From Bartonella sp. M0283 (lineage in GTDB: Bacteria > Pseudomonadota > Alphaproteobacteria > Rhizobiales > Rhizobiaceae): DNA of 64,000 nucleotides. Both the position numbers and the translations under genes were made by a program. Shown here in pieces: positions 1 to 9,964 of this stretch. The stretch lies in assembly GCF_016100455.1 (NCBI RefSeq), contig NZ_JACFSK010000001.1:682001-746000 (forward strand), written 5' to 3'. Every line of letters starts with the position of its first letter. Position 1 is the stretch's first letter. The notes beneath the pieces were generated by a model that worked only from the letters and a program-made list of their open reading frames with translations, made no database searches and was not told the origin of the DNA.

Positions 1-13
1 CAAGGAGATGACG

Positions 14-997
14 ATGGCCGGTGTTGAAATAAAAAAAGTTGATGAAGATGAAAACGGTATGCGCGTTGACCGTTGGTTCAAAGCTCATTATCCGGGCTTG
101 GGATTCGGCTACCTGCAAAAACTTTTGCGTTCGGGGCAAATTCGTGTTGAAGGGGGCAGGGTAAAGTCTGATACGAGGCTGCAAATCGGGCAATCGGTGC
201 GCGTGCCGCCTCTCCCCGTTGATGAAAAAGGTGCAGTACCTCTAACAGGCAAAACCATTCGTGGGCAGGATGATGGTGACGTTTTAAAGCAAATGCTTCT
301 TTATGAAGACAAGAAGCTTTATGTGTTTAACAAACCTGCCGGTCTTGCTGTTCAGGGAGGTTCGGGTGTTACCCGTCATGTCGACGGCATGCTTGAAGCC
401 TGGCGCAATCAAAAAGGCGAGAAGCCACGCCTTGTCCATCGGCTTGATCGCGATACGTCAGGTGTACTCGTTGTTGCAAAAACACGTTCGGCGGCGCAGG
501 CTTTGGCAGCGGCATTCCGCGCCCGTGAAACCAAAAAGACCTATTGGGCTATTGTGAGAGGTGTTCCCAAAAAACGCGAAGACAAGATTTCGACATGGCT
601 TGTTAAGGAATCGACCCCTGACGGCGATAAAATGCGGGTATGCCCGCATGGTGAACCGGATTCCGATCATGCTGTTTCGCACTATCGTGTTATCGACACG
701 CGCGGGCAGATTTTGTCCTGGCTTGAAATGGAACCCTATACAGGACGCACGCATCAATTGCGTGTTCATGCGGCCTATATTGGACATCCGATCATTGGCG
801 ACCCCAAATATTTTTATGCAGATCAGAATTGGGAACTGCCAGGCGGTATACAGAATCGACTTCATCTCCATGCCCGCCGGATAAGAATCCCCAATCCTTC
901 CGGAGGAATATTGGACGTGACTGCTCCTCTTCCGCCCCATATGGTGCAAACTTTCAACCTTCTTGCATTTGACGAAAGTGACGGAGATCAAGATTGA
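14..997 (+). CDS. rluC: RluC-type 23S rRNA pseudouridine synthase
   Basis: Isomerises uridines to pseudouridine in 23S rRNA (cytoplasm). The protein has an N-terminal S4 RNA-binding domain (about residues 15-60, with the 'LQKLLRSGQIRV' helix-strand) and an RluA-type catalytic domain. The signature HRLDRDTSG at about residues 142-150 carries the catalytic Asp of RLD, and GRTHQLRVH follows further on. I start at the second ATG because the AGGAG at 3-7 lies 6 nt before it but overlaps the first ATG at 8. The length of 327 aa is normal for RluC/RluD. The stop overlaps the next gene by 4 nt, so the two are probably co-translated. RluC rather than RluD is my inference from family resemblance; the exact target uridines cannot be read from sequence. 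Confidence 0.9.
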   Translation: MAGVEIKKVDEDENGMRVDRWFKAHYPGLGFGYLQKLLRSGQIRVEGGRVKSDTRLQIGQSVRVPPLPVDEKGAVPLTGKTIRGQDDGDVLKQMLLYEDKKLYVFNKPAGLAVQGGSGVTRHVDGMLEAWRNQKGEKPRLVHRLDRDTSGVLVVAKTRSAAQALAAAFRARETKKTYWAIVRGVPKKREDKISTWLVKESTPDGDKMRVCPHGEPDSDHAVSHYRVIDTRGQILSWLEMEPYTGRTHQLRVHAAYIGHPIIGDPKYFYADQNWELPGGIQNRLHLHARRIRIPNPSGGILDVTAPLPPHMVQTFNLLAFDESDGDQD

Positions 998-1671
998 CCG
1001 ACAAGCCGCTTCGCCTCGCGCTTTTTGATTGTGATGGAACGCTGGTTGATAGTGTCTTTGCTATCCAACGGGCAATGGTTCAGGTATTTGAAAATTTTTC
1101 TTATAAAGAACCCGATCTTGACGAGACAAAACTTGTCATCGGCCTGTCGCTTGATCGTGCGATTGCACGTCTTTTAGATCGTCCTGTTGATGATGAAATT
1201 CTCGAAATGGTGACAGCTTATAAACAGATTTTTGCTAAAAACAGAGGCGATATATCTTTTACCGAGCCGCTTTTTCCGGGAATTCCGGAAATGTTGACAA
1301 AACTCGAAACTAAAGAGGATGTTCTTTTGGGCATCGTCACCGGCAAGTCGAGGCTCGGAATTGACAAAATACTCGAAGCCTACAAACTCCGTTGCTTTAT
1401 TACAATCAAAACAGCAGACGAATGCCCGTCGAAGCCTGATCCCACAATGGTTATCGAAAGTTGTAAACAAACCGGCGTGTTTCCCGAAAATACTTATGTG
1501 ATCGGGGATTCAATTTTTGATATGCAAATGGCCAAGCTTGCTCATGCCAAAGCGATTGGCGTTTTCTGGGGCTATAATACGCCGGAAGCTTTGAAAGAAG
1601 CTGGCGCAGATAAACTGGTAAGAGAGCCAAAAGACATAATTTCGATTTTTGAAAGTGATAACAATGCGTGA
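994..1671 (+). CDS. HAD-superfamily phosphatase (phosphoglycolate phosphatase-like)
   Basis: Predicted cytoplasmic Mg-dependent phosphatase of the HAD superfamily. Motif I is DCDGTLVDS at residues 12-20, with the nucleophile Asp and the acid/base Asp two residues later. A helical cap follows, then the IVTGKSRLG motif II, Lys in SKPDP, and motif IV VIGDSIFDMQMA. The substrate is not evident; 225 aa is typical of Gph/PGP-like members. It starts with TTG at 994, inside the rluC stop, with GGAG 7 nt upstream. It ends inside the following ATP12 gene, so rluC, HAD and ATP12 form a tightly overlapping three-gene operon, an order I recall (unverified) from other Hyphomicrobiales. Confidence 0.85.
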   Translation: MTDKPLRLALFDCDGTLVDSVFAIQRAMVQVFENFSYKEPDLDETKLVIGLSLDRAIARLLDRPVDDEILEMVTAYKQIFAKNRGDISFTEPLFPGIPEMLTKLETKEDVLLGIVTGKSRLGIDKILEAYKLRCFITIKTADECPSKPDPTMVIESCKQTGVFPENTYVIGDSIFDMQMAKLAHAKAIGVFWGYNTPEALKEAGADKLVREPKDIISIFESDNNA

Positions 1672-2476
1672 ATTGCTGCAAGAGCTGAACGACGATGCTG
1701 AAAAAGCTGATCCGGTAAAACAGGCTCAGATTCTCTCAAAACGCGAATTACCAAAGCGGTTTTACAAAGAAGCTTCTGTCAAGGAAGTGGGCGGGGAAGC
1801 GGGTGGGGAAGACAGCGGGGAATTTGCTGTTGTTCTTGATGGAAAGACAGTCAAAACGCCGGCACGCCATAAACTTGTTTTGCCCAATAGAGCTTTGGCC
1901 GAGATGGTGGCACACGAATTCAATTCGCAACAAAAGACAATTGATCCGGCGAAAATGCCGGTAACCCGTCTTGTGAACTCGATCATCGATGGTGTCATCA
2001 ATAATGAGGATGTTGTGCGGCACGATATTCTGGAATTTGTCGGCAATGATATGTTGTTTTATCGGGCGGATTCTCCCAAAGAGCTGGTTGAAAGACAACA
2101 CCATCATTGGGACCCCGTCCTTGATTGGATTCGCAACAATTATGGCGCCCGTTTTATGCTGACCGAAGGGGTGATGTTTGTAAAACAGCCCGAAGGTTCG
2201 ATTTCAGCTATACGCGATGCTCTCGAAGCAATCGAGTCTCCTTATGTGTTGGCGGCATTGCATTCGATCACCACTCTTTGCGGTTCGGCATTGCTCGCGC
2301 TTGCAGTCTGGAAAGGCAAAATAAGTCTGGCAGAAGCTTGGCAAATTGCCCATCTTGACGAAGACTGGACCGTCGAACATTGGGGAGAAGATGCCGAAGC
2401 CAAGGAAAAGCGTGCCTATCATCAGGCTGAATATGAAGCGGCTGCAGCTGTTATAGCGGCTATTGAAAACCTGTAA
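1664..2476 (+). CDS. ATP12-family F1-ATPase assembly chaperone
   Basis: A homologue of mitochondrial Atp12, which binds the F1 alpha subunit during assembly of ATP synthase; it is widespread in alphaproteobacteria. Recognisable parts are the N-terminal strand 'LDGKTVKTPARHKLVLPN', the central conserved block starting MPVTRLVNSIID, and the C-terminal AHLDEDWTVEHWGED. An ATG at 1664 overlaps the end of the HAD gene and is preferred over the upstream TTG at 1649. The product is then 270 aa. It is the last gene of the overlapping rluC-HAD-ATP12 group. Confidence 0.88.
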   Translation: MRELLQELNDDAEKADPVKQAQILSKRELPKRFYKEASVKEVGGEAGGEDSGEFAVVLDGKTVKTPARHKLVLPNRALAEMVAHEFNSQQKTIDPAKMPVTRLVNSIIDGVINNEDVVRHDILEFVGNDMLFYRADSPKELVERQHHHWDPVLDWIRNNYGARFMLTEGVMFVKQPEGSISAIRDALEAIESPYVLAALHSITTLCGSALLALAVWKGKISLAEAWQIAHLDEDWTVEHWGEDAEAKEKRAYHQAEYEAAAAVIAAIENL

Positions 2477-2567
2477 ATTTCAAAAGTTTGACCAGTGGTT
2501 TATTGCTTCTCCGGAAAAACACGCTAGGTTAAAGAAGCAAGTTTTTATTACCAAGGAGTGAAGCTCA

Positions 2568-2996
2568 ATGTTATCGACCATAATTTATAAAACGACAGCG
2601 ATTGCTGAAGGCGGGCGGGAAGGCCATGTGCACTCGGAAGATGGTGCACTCGACATCGACTTGGTAAAACCTAAAGAGATGGGCGGTAACGGTACAATCG
2701 GTGCCAATCCAGAAACGCTCTTTGCCGCCGGTTATGCCGCATGTTTTGAATCGGCAACGCGTTTTGCTGCACAAAAAGCGGGATTTAAAGTTCAGGACGG
2801 AAGTTATGTGAAAGCCGAAGTCGGTATTGGACCACGCAAAAGCGGTGGTTTTGAACTTACAGTCATTTTGACAGTTCATCTGGAAGGGCTCGACAAACAA
2901 CAGGCTGAAATGGCCGCCCGCACAGCGCATAACGAGATTTGCCCTTATTCCCATGCGACACGCAACAATATCAGTGTGCAGATTAAAGTTATTTGA
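2568..2996 (+). CDS. ohr: Organic hydroperoxide resistance protein (Ohr/OsmC family)
   Basis: A thiol peroxidase that reduces organic hydroperoxides, usually with lipoylated proteins as electron donor. The two catalytic cysteines are visible: Cys59 in YAACFES and Cys125 in NEICPYSHATRNN. The Ohr-type N-terminus 'GREGHVHSEDGALDIDL' separates it from plain OsmC. It is 142 aa, the usual length. A good AAGGAG at 2553-2558 precedes the ATG. Ohr genes are often controlled by a neighbouring OhrR MarR-type repressor; none is visible here. Confidence 0.93.
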   Translation: MLSTIIYKTTAIAEGGREGHVHSEDGALDIDLVKPKEMGGNGTIGANPETLFAAGYAACFESATRFAAQKAGFKVQDGSYVKAEVGIGPRKSGGFELTVILTVHLEGLDKQQAEMAARTAHNEICPYSHATRNNISVQIKVI

Positions 2997-3631
2997 TAAT
3001 AATAACTCAAAAAAACACTGCGGTATCAAATGGTTATGAACCGATCGGAGAGTTTTTCTGCAACGAAAAGCTGTCTCTCTGCGCGACCGTAAGGTTCAGT
3101 TAAATGGGCTTTGATGCCGCCGCGATTTTTGTTTTTATACCTATCGCTCATAACTTGAATGAACGCCCACAAAGACGGATAAGTTTGACGCATAACACAT
3201 CCCGAATTTTAAGGGCGGAGTCACAAAGCGGTAGCCGTCAGACTTTGTTCAAAGTTGGTTTGTTACGCCGTTTCTAAAAAGGCAGTTTTTCGTGTCCATC
3301 ATGGTAAGACCCATATTACCAACTAAAAATTCTGCTTGAGCTCACTTGATCAATTGCGCAATTTGTAACCAGCGTTAGATAGGCATTAAAATTCATCGCA
3401 AGTGACAAAATTTCAAATTTTGAAGGCTTTTATTCTACTCTTAACCGCAAAAATTTACGTCCGGCCATTAGTGTTCCGGAAAGGTATCTAAAAATCGTTC
3501 GAAACCGGTTTGAAAAGGCGCGGTTCAGGTCGAAAATAGGTTGGAAATTTTCCAAAACCGCACGTCGATTTTATGAAAAGAGAAATCTACAGTTTATGAA
3601 ATCAAATGAATAAACATTTTGATGACAAACG
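2997..3631. other. Intergenic region, 635 bp
   Basis: No full-length gene was recognised. The first half holds a short minus-strand frame (3026-3193), annotated separately as a possible relic. The right half (about 3340-3600) is AT-rich with degenerate 'ccgga...aaccggtttgaaa' stretches. These may be eroded copies of the hairpin repeat seen intact at 20.1 kb, but the match is too weak to call. Confidence 0.4.
3026..3193 (-). pseudogene. Small 55-codon frame, possible transposase or other gene relic
   Basis: A continuous minus-strand frame starts ATG at 3193 and stops TGA at 3026. It begins MRQTYPSLWAFIQVMSDRY and includes GGIKAHLTEPYGRAERQL. The amino-acid mix looks protein-like, and 'SLWAFI' recalls the W-x-F-I strand near the end of MULE/ISXO2-type transposases, but nothing else of such an enzyme is present. 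No convincing ribosome binding site precedes it. It could be a gene remnant or chance. Confidence 0.25.
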
Positions 3632-4180
3632 CTATTTGATTGGTTTGATTTCCGGTGCGCTGAGTTTTATTTCTTCAAATCCCGGAAATGCCGCGCTCAT
3701 TGTAGAAATTGTTGTTGCGTCGTCACCACGGACAAAATACCACTGATTATTATCAAGAATGGCGACAAGTTCACCTTTGATCTGATTTTTGTTATTGCCG
3801 TTGATTGTTGTGATTACAAAATCGGTGGGAATAATATAATAAGGCGTTCCATCCTTGAATTCTCCCGCACTTTTTTTCGATTGGCTTATCGTTATTTTGT
3901 CAACCTTATAGGTTTGCGCCAATTGTTTCATCTGGTTCACCATAATTTGGCGAAATTGCTCCTGATCGACTTTCGATTGGGCAGCAAGCGACTGGATGAT
4001 ACGCGGTGGTATTGCATTCAAAACAGCATCGAAATTGGAAGTTTGAAGCGCGGTTGCGTAATTATTTGTCGCATCGCTTAGCATCTTGACTTCTGCGTCC
4101 GTCGCCGATCGCGCATTGGCCGCGTTTAGTCCACAAAAAGCAATTGATAAACCAACGATAATTTTGGAGATGCTGCGCAT
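3632..4180 (-). CDS. Exported protein of unknown function
   Basis: A 182-aa protein with a clear Sec signal peptide (MRSISKIIVGLSIAFCGLNA, cleavage probably near ANA-RS). The mature part is predicted periplasmic: a helical first half containing LSDATNNYATALQTSNFDA, then a beta-rich second half (DGTPYYIIPTDFVITT, GELVAILDNNQWYFVRGDD). This layout resembles small NTF2/DUF-type 'lumazine-binding-like' periplasmic proteins that read out as 'helix plus curved sheet', but I do not recognise the family. It sits alone, downstream of the glnA terminator on the same strand. Confidence 0.75.
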   Translation of the reverse strand: MRSISKIIVGLSIAFCGLNAANARSATDAEVKMLSDATNNYATALQTSNFDAVLNAIPPRIIQSLAAQSKVDQEQFRQIMVNQMKQLAQTYKVDKITISQSKKSAGEFKDGTPYYIIPTDFVITTINGNNKNQIKGELVAILDNNQWYFVRGDDATTISTMSAAFPGFEEIKLSAPEIKPIK

Positions 4181-4273
4181 AACTTACCCTTGATACTGTT
4201 TACTCATACGTCTGTTATAGTGAATCCGGAGTATAAAGGCAAAGCGTGACAGGAAAAAGGCAAGAAATGTTAC

Positions 4274-4300
4274 AAAAACGGAGGCCGAAGCCCCCGTTTT
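4274..4300 (-). terminator. Intrinsic terminator of glnB-glnA
   Basis: Read on the minus strand, an 11-bp stem AAAACGGGGGC/GCCTCCGTTTT (one mismatch) closes a TTCG tetraloop and runs into a T-rich tail (TTTTTGTA). It lies 23 nt beyond the glnA stop. Confidence 0.85.
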
Positions 4301-4322
4301 CAATAATCTTGGTTAATGAAAA

Positions 4323-5732
4323 TCAGACAGAATAGTACATGTCGAATTCGATCGGATGAGGTGTCATCTCGAAACGCAGAACCTCTTCCATCTTCAATTC
4401 GAGGAACGAATCAATCTGGTCATCGTCGAATACGTCACCGGCTTTAAGGAAGGCACGGTCTTTATCAAGACATTGCAGTGCTTCACGCAAGCTGCCGGAA
4501 ACAGTCGGGATTTTTTTCAATTCTTTTGGAGGCAGATCATAAAGATCCTTATCCATAGCCTGTCCGGGATGGAGCTTGTTCTTGATGCCATCAAGCCCTG
4601 CCATCAAAATTGCCGAGAAGGCAAGATACGGGTTGGCTGTCGCGTCAGGGAAACGGATTTCTACACGTTTTGCATTTGGCGAAGAACCAAAAGGAATACG
4701 GCAGGAAGCCGAACGGTTACGAGCCGAATAGGCAAGTAGAACAGGTGCTTCATATCCAGGAACAAGACGCTTATAGGAGTTGGTCGACGGGTTGGTGAAA
4801 GCGTTGATAGCTTTTGCGTGTTTGATGATACCGCCGATGAAGAACAGGCAGGTTTCCGAAAGACCGGCATATTCATTGCCGGCAAAAGTCGGTTTGCCGT
4901 CTTTCCAGATCGACATATGGACGTGCATACCCGAACCATTATCGCCAAAAATCGGCTTCGGCATGAAGGTTGCCGATTTGCCATAAGTATTGGCTACCTG
5001 ATGCACGACATATTTGAATATCTGCATTTTGTCGGCTTCGCGCACCAATGTGTCAAAGCGGATACCCAACTCGTGCTGGGCGGCTGCAACTTCGTGGTGG
5101 TGCTTTTCAACGCGTACGCCCATATCGGTCAGAGCGGTCAACATTTCCGAACGGATATCCTGACAGGAATCAATTGGAGGAACCGGAAAATAGCCGCCTT
5201 TTACGCGCGGACGGTGCCCGAGATTGCCCATCTCGTATTCGGTGTCGTCATTCGAGGGGAACTCGTTGGAGTCGAGCTTGAAACCGGTATTATAAGGGTC
5301 ATTTTTGAAGCGCACATCATCAAACAAGAAAAATTCAGCTTCAGGGCCGACATTGACTGTGTCACCAATACCCAATGATTTGAGATAAGCCTCGGCTTTT
5401 TTGGCGGTCGAGCGCGGATCGCGGTTATAGGATTCGCCGGAGATTGGGTCGAGTACATCGCACAGGATAACCATTGTGGATTGGGCGAAAAACGGATCCA
5501 TATGGGCGGTCGTTGGATCGGGCATCAAGACCATATCCGACTCATTGATTGCTTTCCATCCGCTGATGGAAGATCCATCGAACATGACACCATCAGCAAA
5601 TGTGTCTTCGCTGATTTCAGCGATATCCATGGTTACATGCTGTAATTTGCCTTTAGGATCGCTAAAACGCAAATCTACGAAGCGAACGTCATTATCCTTA
5701 ATTTGCTTAAGGATATCAGATGCAGTCGTCAT
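4323..5732 (-). CDS. glnA: Glutamine synthetase type I
   Basis: Condenses glutamate and ammonia to glutamine with ATP; it is the central nitrogen-assimilation enzyme, a cytoplasmic dodecamer. Visible motifs are the beta-grasp [16 protein letters not shown], the active-site FDGSSISGW, the [16 protein letters not shown] metal and glutamate site, the ATP-binding [16 protein letters not shown], and DLYDLPPKE, whose Tyr is the adenylylation site of GSI-beta enzymes. I start at 5732 ([14 protein letters not shown]), where AAGGAA lies 7 nt upstream, not at the longer frame. This gives 469 aa, the family norm. It follows glnB by 78 nt on the same strand, and the pair probably shares the sigma-54 promoter upstream of glnB. 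Confidence 0.98.
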   Translation of the reverse strand: MTTASDILKQIKDNDVRFVDLRFSDPKGKLQHVTMDIAEISEDTFADGVMFDGSSISGWKAINESDMVLMPDPTTAHMDPFFAQSTMVILCDVLDPISGESYNRDPRSTAKKAEAYLKSLGIGDTVNVGPEAEFFLFDDVRFKNDPYNTGFKLDSNEFPSNDDTEYEMGNLGHRPRVKGGYFPVPPIDSCQDIRSEMLTALTDMGVRVEKHHHEVAAAQHELGIRFDTLVREADKMQIFKYVVHQVANTYGKSATFMPKPIFGDNGSGMHVHMSIWKDGKPTFAGNEYAGLSETCLFFIGGIIKHAKAINAFTNPSTNSYKRLVPGYEAPVLLAYSARNRSASCRIPFGSSPNAKRVEIRFPDATANPYLAFSAILMAGLDGIKNKLHPGQAMDKDLYDLPPKELKKIPTVSGSLREALQCLDKDRAFLKAGDVFDDDQIDSFLELKMEEVLRFEMTPHPIEFDMYYSV

Positions 5733-5810
5733 ATTACATTCCTTATTTAAAAGTAATAAAGGGTTGATCGGACATGCCCCGCAAATATGGGGCATGAGTT
5801 AACTTATGGC

Positions 5811-6266
<456 letters not shown>

Positions 6267-6373
6267 TCAACAATATTTTGCAGGAATGCGCAATTTATAG
6301 ATTGTTAACCATAGCGATTTTTGACCAAACAATTATATTGGACTTAACAATTTGTGTCGTGGATGAATAAAAA

Positions 6374-7915
6374 ATGGGCGGCGTGATGAAAAAATATGCA
6401 ACATCAAAGTTAAGTAGACATTTTCCTGTTGAACTTTTGACACCAAAAGAAATGGGTGAAGCCGATCGTTTTGCAGTCACTTTAAACGGGCACGATAGTT
6501 TGAGACTGATGGAACGCGCCGGTCAGGCTATCGTCGACATTATTTTGAATGATTATCGTCATTGCCGAAAAATCGCTGTTTTATGCGGGCCCGGAAATAA
6601 TGGCGGCGATGGTTATATGGCAGCGCGTATTCTTAAAAGCCATGGTTTCGAACCAACCATTTTTGCATTAGGGAAACCAAGAGCGGGAAGCGATGCCGAA
6701 AAAGCGGCTGCTTTGTGGGGCGAAAAGCACTTGCCTTTTGATAAATTTTCTTCGCCACAGGATTTTGATGTCGTTATCGACGCTTTATATGGCGCAGGGC
6801 TTGATCGCCCTTTGGAACAAACGCTTCAGGAGAAATTGAAAAGATTGAACGAAAGTGGTGTTCCGGTTATTGCCGTCGACTTGCCATCGGGTGTGTTCGG
6901 AGAAAACGGGATAATAAAAGGAGAGGCGATCAAAGCGGCAAAGACAGTCACATTTTTCAGATTGAAGCCCGGACACGTATGTTATCCCGGAAGATTACAA
7001 TGTGGCGAGATCAGACTTGCCGATATCGGTATTCCGGAAAAAGTGCTTAAAACAATTAAACCGGAGCGCTTTATCAATTTTCCTTCGCTCTGGCTCAAGA
7101 ATTGGCCGGAACTCGATTATGACACACATAAATACCGTCGAGGACATGCGGTGGTGTTTTCCGGCCCACAATCATCAACCGGTGCTGCACGACTTGCGGC
7201 CCATGCTGCTGCAAGAAGCGGAGCAGGGCTTGTTACAATACTCTCTCCGGAAGATGCACTTCTCGTTCATGAAATGCATCTCACCAGTATCATGCTCAAA
7301 GAAATGGGGAGCGACGCAGAAATTCTCGACTTTCTCGAAAGCAGGAAAGTGCGTTCGGTTGTTCTTGGCCCTGCATTCGGTTCATTGGAGCGTGCTTTTT
7401 CGATTGTTGAAGCAATTCTTTCGAAGAGTAAAATTTTTACACTTGTGCTTGATGCCGATGCGCTCACCGCTATTGCAAAGGAAAGTCAGAAAATATTTGC
7501 GCTGATCAAACAATCACCGGTCAATGTTATTATGACGCCACATGAAGGCGAGTTCCAACGCGTTTTTTACTCTATTTCGGAAAGCAAGGATTTGTCACGT
7601 ATTGAAAAAGCCCGAAAAGCTGCGAGCGAAAGTGGTGCGGTGGTCGTCTACAAAGGTGCGGATACAGTCACAGCATCTCCAGATGGTCGCCTTGCGGTTA
7701 ACGTAAACGGGACACCGTTTCTTGCAACAGCAGGTTCCGGTGATGTGCTTTCGGGAATTATAGGTGGTTTGAGTGCACAACAAATGCCGATTTTCGAAGC
7801 AGCTTGCGCCGGAGTCTTTCTCCACGCACAGTGTGCTGACCATTTTGGACACGGTATGATTGCAGAAGATATTGTTTCAGCAATCCCCTTGGTTCTTTCT
7901 GAGACAATTATGTGA
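6374..7915 (+). CDS. nnr: Bifunctional NAD(P)H-hydrate epimerase / ADP-dependent dehydratase
   Basis: A metabolite-repair enzyme: the N-terminal half (YjeF_N) epimerises R-NAD(P)HX and the C-terminal half (ribokinase-like CARKD) dehydrates S-NAD(P)HX with ADP. The N-domain carries VLCGPGNNGGDGYMAAR at about residues 74-90 and the later VIAVDLPSG; the C-domain has the nucleotide-binding ATAGSGDVLSGIIGGL near residue 455. It is 513 aa, as expected for the fused form. Start choice is uncertain between ATG 6374 and ATG 6386. It is transcribed divergently from glnB. Confidence 0.92.
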   Translation: MGGVMKKYATSKLSRHFPVELLTPKEMGEADRFAVTLNGHDSLRLMERAGQAIVDIILNDYRHCRKIAVLCGPGNNGGDGYMAARILKSHGFEPTIFALGKPRAGSDAEKAAALWGEKHLPFDKFSSPQDFDVVIDALYGAGLDRPLEQTLQEKLKRLNESGVPVIAVDLPSGVFGENGIIKGEAIKAAKTVTFFRLKPGHVCYPGRLQCGEIRLADIGIPEKVLKTIKPERFINFPSLWLKNWPELDYDTHKYRRGHAVVFSGPQSSTGAARLAAHAAARSGAGLVTILSPEDALLVHEMHLTSIMLKEMGSDAEILDFLESRKVRSVVLGPAFGSLERAFSIVEAILSKSKIFTLVLDADALTAIAKESQKIFALIKQSPVNVIMTPHEGEFQRVFYSISESKDLSRIEKARKAASESGAVVVYKGADTVTASPDGRLAVNVNGTPFLATAGSGDVLSGIIGGLSAQQMPIFEAACAGVFLHAQCADHFGHGMIAEDIVSAIPLVLSETIM

Positions 7916-8046
7916 CTAATTTATCACTACTTAACTATAGATAGCACTTTTTTCCAATTTTGGCTTTTCATTGCGGGGGGACTGTCACATAACATCATTA
8001 CAAATTTCTATTCAGTATAGCCTATCGGGCACAGGGAGAAATCCGT

Positions 8047-9288
8047 ATGAAAATTAAAGCACTGTTGGCAGGTTCTGCTGCTGCCATGGTTATATCGAGT
8101 GCATCTTACGCTGCCGATGTTGTTGTAGCCGAGCCGGAACCCGTTGAATATGTACGCGTTTGCGACGCTTATGGACAAGGGTATTTCTATATCCCCGGGA
8201 CCGACACATGTATGCGCGTCGGTGGATATTTGCGTGCCGATATAAAAGGCGGCGATAATGTTTATGCCTATAAGGGCAAAAAAGATCGCGATACTTATGC
8301 ATGGCGTGCCCGTGGTGAATTGCGCTTCCAGACAGCAAGCGAAACCGAACTTGGTACTTTGCGCACTTTGGTCGAACTGCGTAACCAGTGGGATGATGGC
8401 AATGATACTTTGAGCGGTCAGGCTCACTTTGCTTACATCGAATTGGGCGGTTTGCGCGTTGGTGTTGACGAATCGATTTTCTGGCATTGGACGGGTTATC
8501 TCGGCAAAGTCTTGAACGATGATGTCGTTGATCCCGGTATGTTCCAGCGTACAAATGTTTTAAGTTATACATTCTCCGCAGATAACGGTTTTTCGGCAAT
8601 TATCGGTGTTGAACAAGGTACTGATAACGGCAGCGATAATGCTGGCGACAACTACTACCTGAAAGGCATGGGTAAACGTGTTGCAACCGGTGCTGGAAAA
8701 GCCGACCGCGATGACCCCAATGCACGCCATTTCTATAGCGGTAGCAGCATTGATGATTACACACCGAATGTTCTTCTCGGTGCAAAATTCGTACAGGGTT
8801 GGGGTTCAGTTGCTGCTATTGGCGCTTATGATGCACAATGGGAAGAATGGGCTGCCAAGCTGCGTGTCAATTTGAACCTGACCGATCAATTGTCGGTTTG
8901 GGTCATGGGCGGCTATAAGAGCAATGATGACTATTACGCCTATGACGATGTCTATAATAAAGATCGCCCCAACAGAAAGCATGATTACTATTATCGCATG
9001 CACACCAGTCAATATGGTGATTGGGGTGGCGATTGGGCCGTTTGGGGTGGTACAACCTATAAAGCAACCAAGAAGGCTTCCTTCAATTCTCAGTTGACCT
9101 ATGACGACACAGATGTTTTCAGTGCATCGGTCAATATGGCTTATGAACTTGTTCCGGGTCTCGTTGTCACACCTGAAGTTTCTTACCTGAACTTCGGTAA
9201 CGACAAGAAGTGGGATGATGGTTCACGCGTTACATTCCATGGCGACAATGCCGTTCAGGGAATGTTGCGTATGCAGCGCAATTTCTAA
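8047..9288 (+). CDS. Omp2-like outer-membrane porin
   Basis: A trimeric beta-barrel porin of the rhizobial Porin_2 type (Brucella Omp2a/b relatives). It has a signal peptide with cleavage predicted after residue 22 (SASYA|ADVV). The family start motif VRVCDAYGQGYFYIPGTDTC-like is followed by MRVGGYLRAD, and the chain ends in an aromatic residue (RMQRNF), the usual BAM recognition signal. Many alternating Tyr/Asp/Lys strands follow. The mature protein would be about 391 aa. It has a good AGGGAG ribosome site and its own terminator, consistent with a monocistronic, highly expressed surface protein. Confidence 0.93.
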   Translation: MKIKALLAGSAAAMVISSASYAADVVVAEPEPVEYVRVCDAYGQGYFYIPGTDTCMRVGGYLRADIKGGDNVYAYKGKKDRDTYAWRARGELRFQTASETELGTLRTLVELRNQWDDGNDTLSGQAHFAYIELGGLRVGVDESIFWHWTGYLGKVLNDDVVDPGMFQRTNVLSYTFSADNGFSAIIGVEQGTDNGSDNAGDNYYLKGMGKRVATGAGKADRDDPNARHFYSGSSIDDYTPNVLLGAKFVQGWGSVAAIGAYDAQWEEWAAKLRVNLNLTDQLSVWVMGGYKSNDDYYAYDDVYNKDRPNRKHDYYYRMHTSQYGDWGGDWAVWGGTTYKATKKASFNSQLTYDDTDVFSASVNMAYELVPGLVVTPEVSYLNFGNDKKWDDGSRVTFHGDNAVQGMLRMQRNF

Positions 9289-9310
9289 AATCCTATCCAT
9301 TAATATTTTT

Positions 9311-9338
9311 AAATGGCGGCTTTGGCCGCCATTTTTTT
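9311..9338 (+). terminator. Intrinsic terminator after the porin gene
   Basis: A perfect 10-bp stem (aaatggcggc / gccgccattt) with a 4-nt loop is followed by a run of T. It begins 23 nt after the porin stop. Confidence 0.92.
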
Positions 9339-9964
9339 AACAAATTTTGATTGGCTTTTGATTTTCTGTCCGGCTTTCAGATTTATAAGATTGATTGCCT
9401 CGCTATAATAAAGAGATAGCGACTGCGCGATATGGCAGGACATTGCAGGCGAACAGGGAAAAGTAGCGACTTCGAATTTTTATGTTAAAGAGATTGGTTG
9501 CGAGCGAAGGTAGGAAGCATTTGGCTTCTTGGAAGTTTGCCCCGCTTATCCGGAATTGAAGCAATTGCCCTGTAAAACGCATTCGACATATTCATAAATG
9601 AGATGTGTTTTAAAGTGATCTCATTATTAGCTCTAAATAGGGCAGCTTACAGGAACACTGATCTGCAAAAATATCCCGTTGAACATTACATGGCTGCGAG
9701 AAGCGGCAGGAGAGGCAAAGCCCGTGAGAGGGATTGAGATGAGGAGCAGCCTGCAAAACATGTGAGTTGCCCATTCCGCGGCATCGTTTTTGTATTTGGG
9801 TTTTTGTATTTGGGTTTTTGTATTTGGCTATCGTTTTTTAAGTTCAGTTGTTTGTCTACGACAAAAATTTTCAAATTTATTAGCCTCAAAAATTTCAAAA
9901 GGCGAAACTTTAACAGCCCCGCCTTTTAATAATTTTTGCTGACCGAGTTTTGTTTATACTGCTG
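9339..9964. other. Intergenic region, about 625 bp
   Basis: No gene recognised. It lies between the porin terminator and the 3' end of uvrA. A 70-codon minus-strand frame (9686-9898) encodes low-complexity Asn/Lys/Gln sequence over the 14-bp tandem repeat and is judged spurious. Confidence 0.5.
9787..9827. repeat. 14-bp tandem repeat, three copies
   Basis: The unit tttttgtatttggg occurs three times head to tail (the last copy lacks its final base). Probably a slippage-prone simple repeat; no function is evident. Confidence 0.9.

Noticed and set aside
458..991. Long antisense frames in core genes such as rluC, gyrA, glnA and cobN
   Set aside because: They mirror the codons of the recognised genes and lack ribosome sites or domains.
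9686..9898. 70-codon minus-strand frame over the 14-bp repeat
   Set aside because: Low-complexity Asn/Lys/Gln sequence created by the repeat; no ribosome site.
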